From Thermoplasmata archaeon (GTDB lineage Archaea; Thermoplasmatota; Thermoplasmata; Thermoplasmatales; Thermoplasmataceae), in the NCBI GenBank assembly GCA_021847855.1, contig JAJZOT010000062.1, forward strand, positions 1 to 5,524: a stretch of DNA of 5,524 nt. The letters run 5' to 3'. Below are positions 5,394-5,524 of the stretch, piece after piece. Position 1 is the first letter of the stretch. Every line of letters begins with the position of its first letter. The position numbers and the translations under genes were made by a program. The notes under the pieces are model-generated. The model had not been told where the DNA came from. It worked only from the letters and a program-made list of their open reading frames with translations, and did not search any database.

Positions 5394-5401
5394 CTATTAA
5401 A
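5394..5401 (-). promoter_or_regulatory. TATA box of the cysH-sat operon
   Basis: Minus-strand TTTAATAG, centred near 5398, lies 26 bases before the reductase ATG. This is the distance expected when transcription starts at the initiation codon. No Shine-Dalgarno sequence is present in the interval, which also favours a leaderless message. Confidence 0.6.
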
Positions 5402-5464
5402 TTAGGGAAATGAGACATTTTGAAAGGATATGCGCAATTTTTGCTTTTAAAGTGTCCATTATAT

Positions 5465-5472
5465 CTTTAAAG
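5465..5472 (+). promoter_or_regulatory. TATA-like box of the divergent right-hand gene
   Basis: CTTTAAAG is centred about 25.5 bases before the ATG at 5494, matching the leaderless layout seen for the other genes. A second copy of the core, TTTAAAG, lies 20 bases upstream (5446-5452). It may be a second promoter element or a regulator site, or it may simply reflect A/T richness. Confidence 0.5.
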
Positions 5473-5493
5473 CGAATAGAGTCGTGTACTAAC

Positions 5494-5524
5494 ATGGAAT
5501 CATTCTTATCTGACATAATCCAGA
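5494..5524 (+). CDS. 5' end of a divergent gene (partial, unrecognised)
   Basis: ATG at 5494-5496 opens a frame that runs off the window after ten codons (MESFLSDIIQ). The start is supported by the TATA-like box 25-26 bases upstream, not by the protein sequence, which is too short to classify. It is divergent from the APS reductase gene with 121 bases between the two start codons, a common setting for a regulator or transporter of the neighbouring operon. Nothing in the ten residues proves that. Confidence 0.45.
   Translation, partial: MESFLSDIIQ

Overview
The window looks archaeal, most likely from the Thermoplasmatales (the Thermoplasma, Ferroplasma and Cuniculiplasma group) or a close relative. 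Three points support this. Several genes have an A/T-rich TATA-like box about 25-26 bases before the initiation codon, the layout of leaderless archaeal transcripts. A recombinase fragment has the sequence style of SSV-type archaeal integrases. The sulfate-assimilation pair is a 4Fe-4S APS reductase plus a zinc-type Sat. The lineage is an inference; no rRNA or other marker gene lies in the window.

Left part (1-2347), accessory: the 3' end of an unrecognised gene (2-181), then an orphan PD-(D/E)XK nuclease of the type I restriction HSDR_N family (279-1328) with no helicase or methylase beside it. An A/T-rich stretch follows. It runs into a decaying SSV-type tyrosine recombinase on the minus strand (open part 1707-2111, recognisable remains to about 1536 and perhaps 1459). 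A possible 61-residue small protein lies at 2130-2315. The mix of orphan restriction gene and dead integrase suggests the scar of an old integrated element.

Middle (2348-3451): a complete alpha/beta hydrolase on the minus strand (2348-3073) with its own TATA box. Upstream of it is a 378-base stretch holding a frameshifted helix-turn-helix-like remnant (3229-3373) and the T-rich terminator of the next operon.

Right part (3452-5524), core metabolism: a two-gene minus-strand operon. cysH-type APS reductase (4584-5372) overlaps sat, ATP sulfurylase (3452-4594), by 11 bases. Sat makes adenosine 5'-phosphosulfate (APS) from ATP and sulfate, and the reductase turns APS directly into sulfite and AMP. 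No APS kinase is visible, and the reductase has the APS-type cysteine set, so none is needed. A perfect 7-bp inverted repeat sits between the operon's TATA box and its start codon and is a strong operator candidate. A divergent gene begins at 5494 with its own TATA box and runs off the window.

The most noteworthy items are the operator palindrome, the in-frame decayed integrase, the frameshifted helix-turn-helix remnant and the stand-alone HSDR_N nuclease. I see no CRISPR array, tRNA, rRNA or intact insertion sequence.
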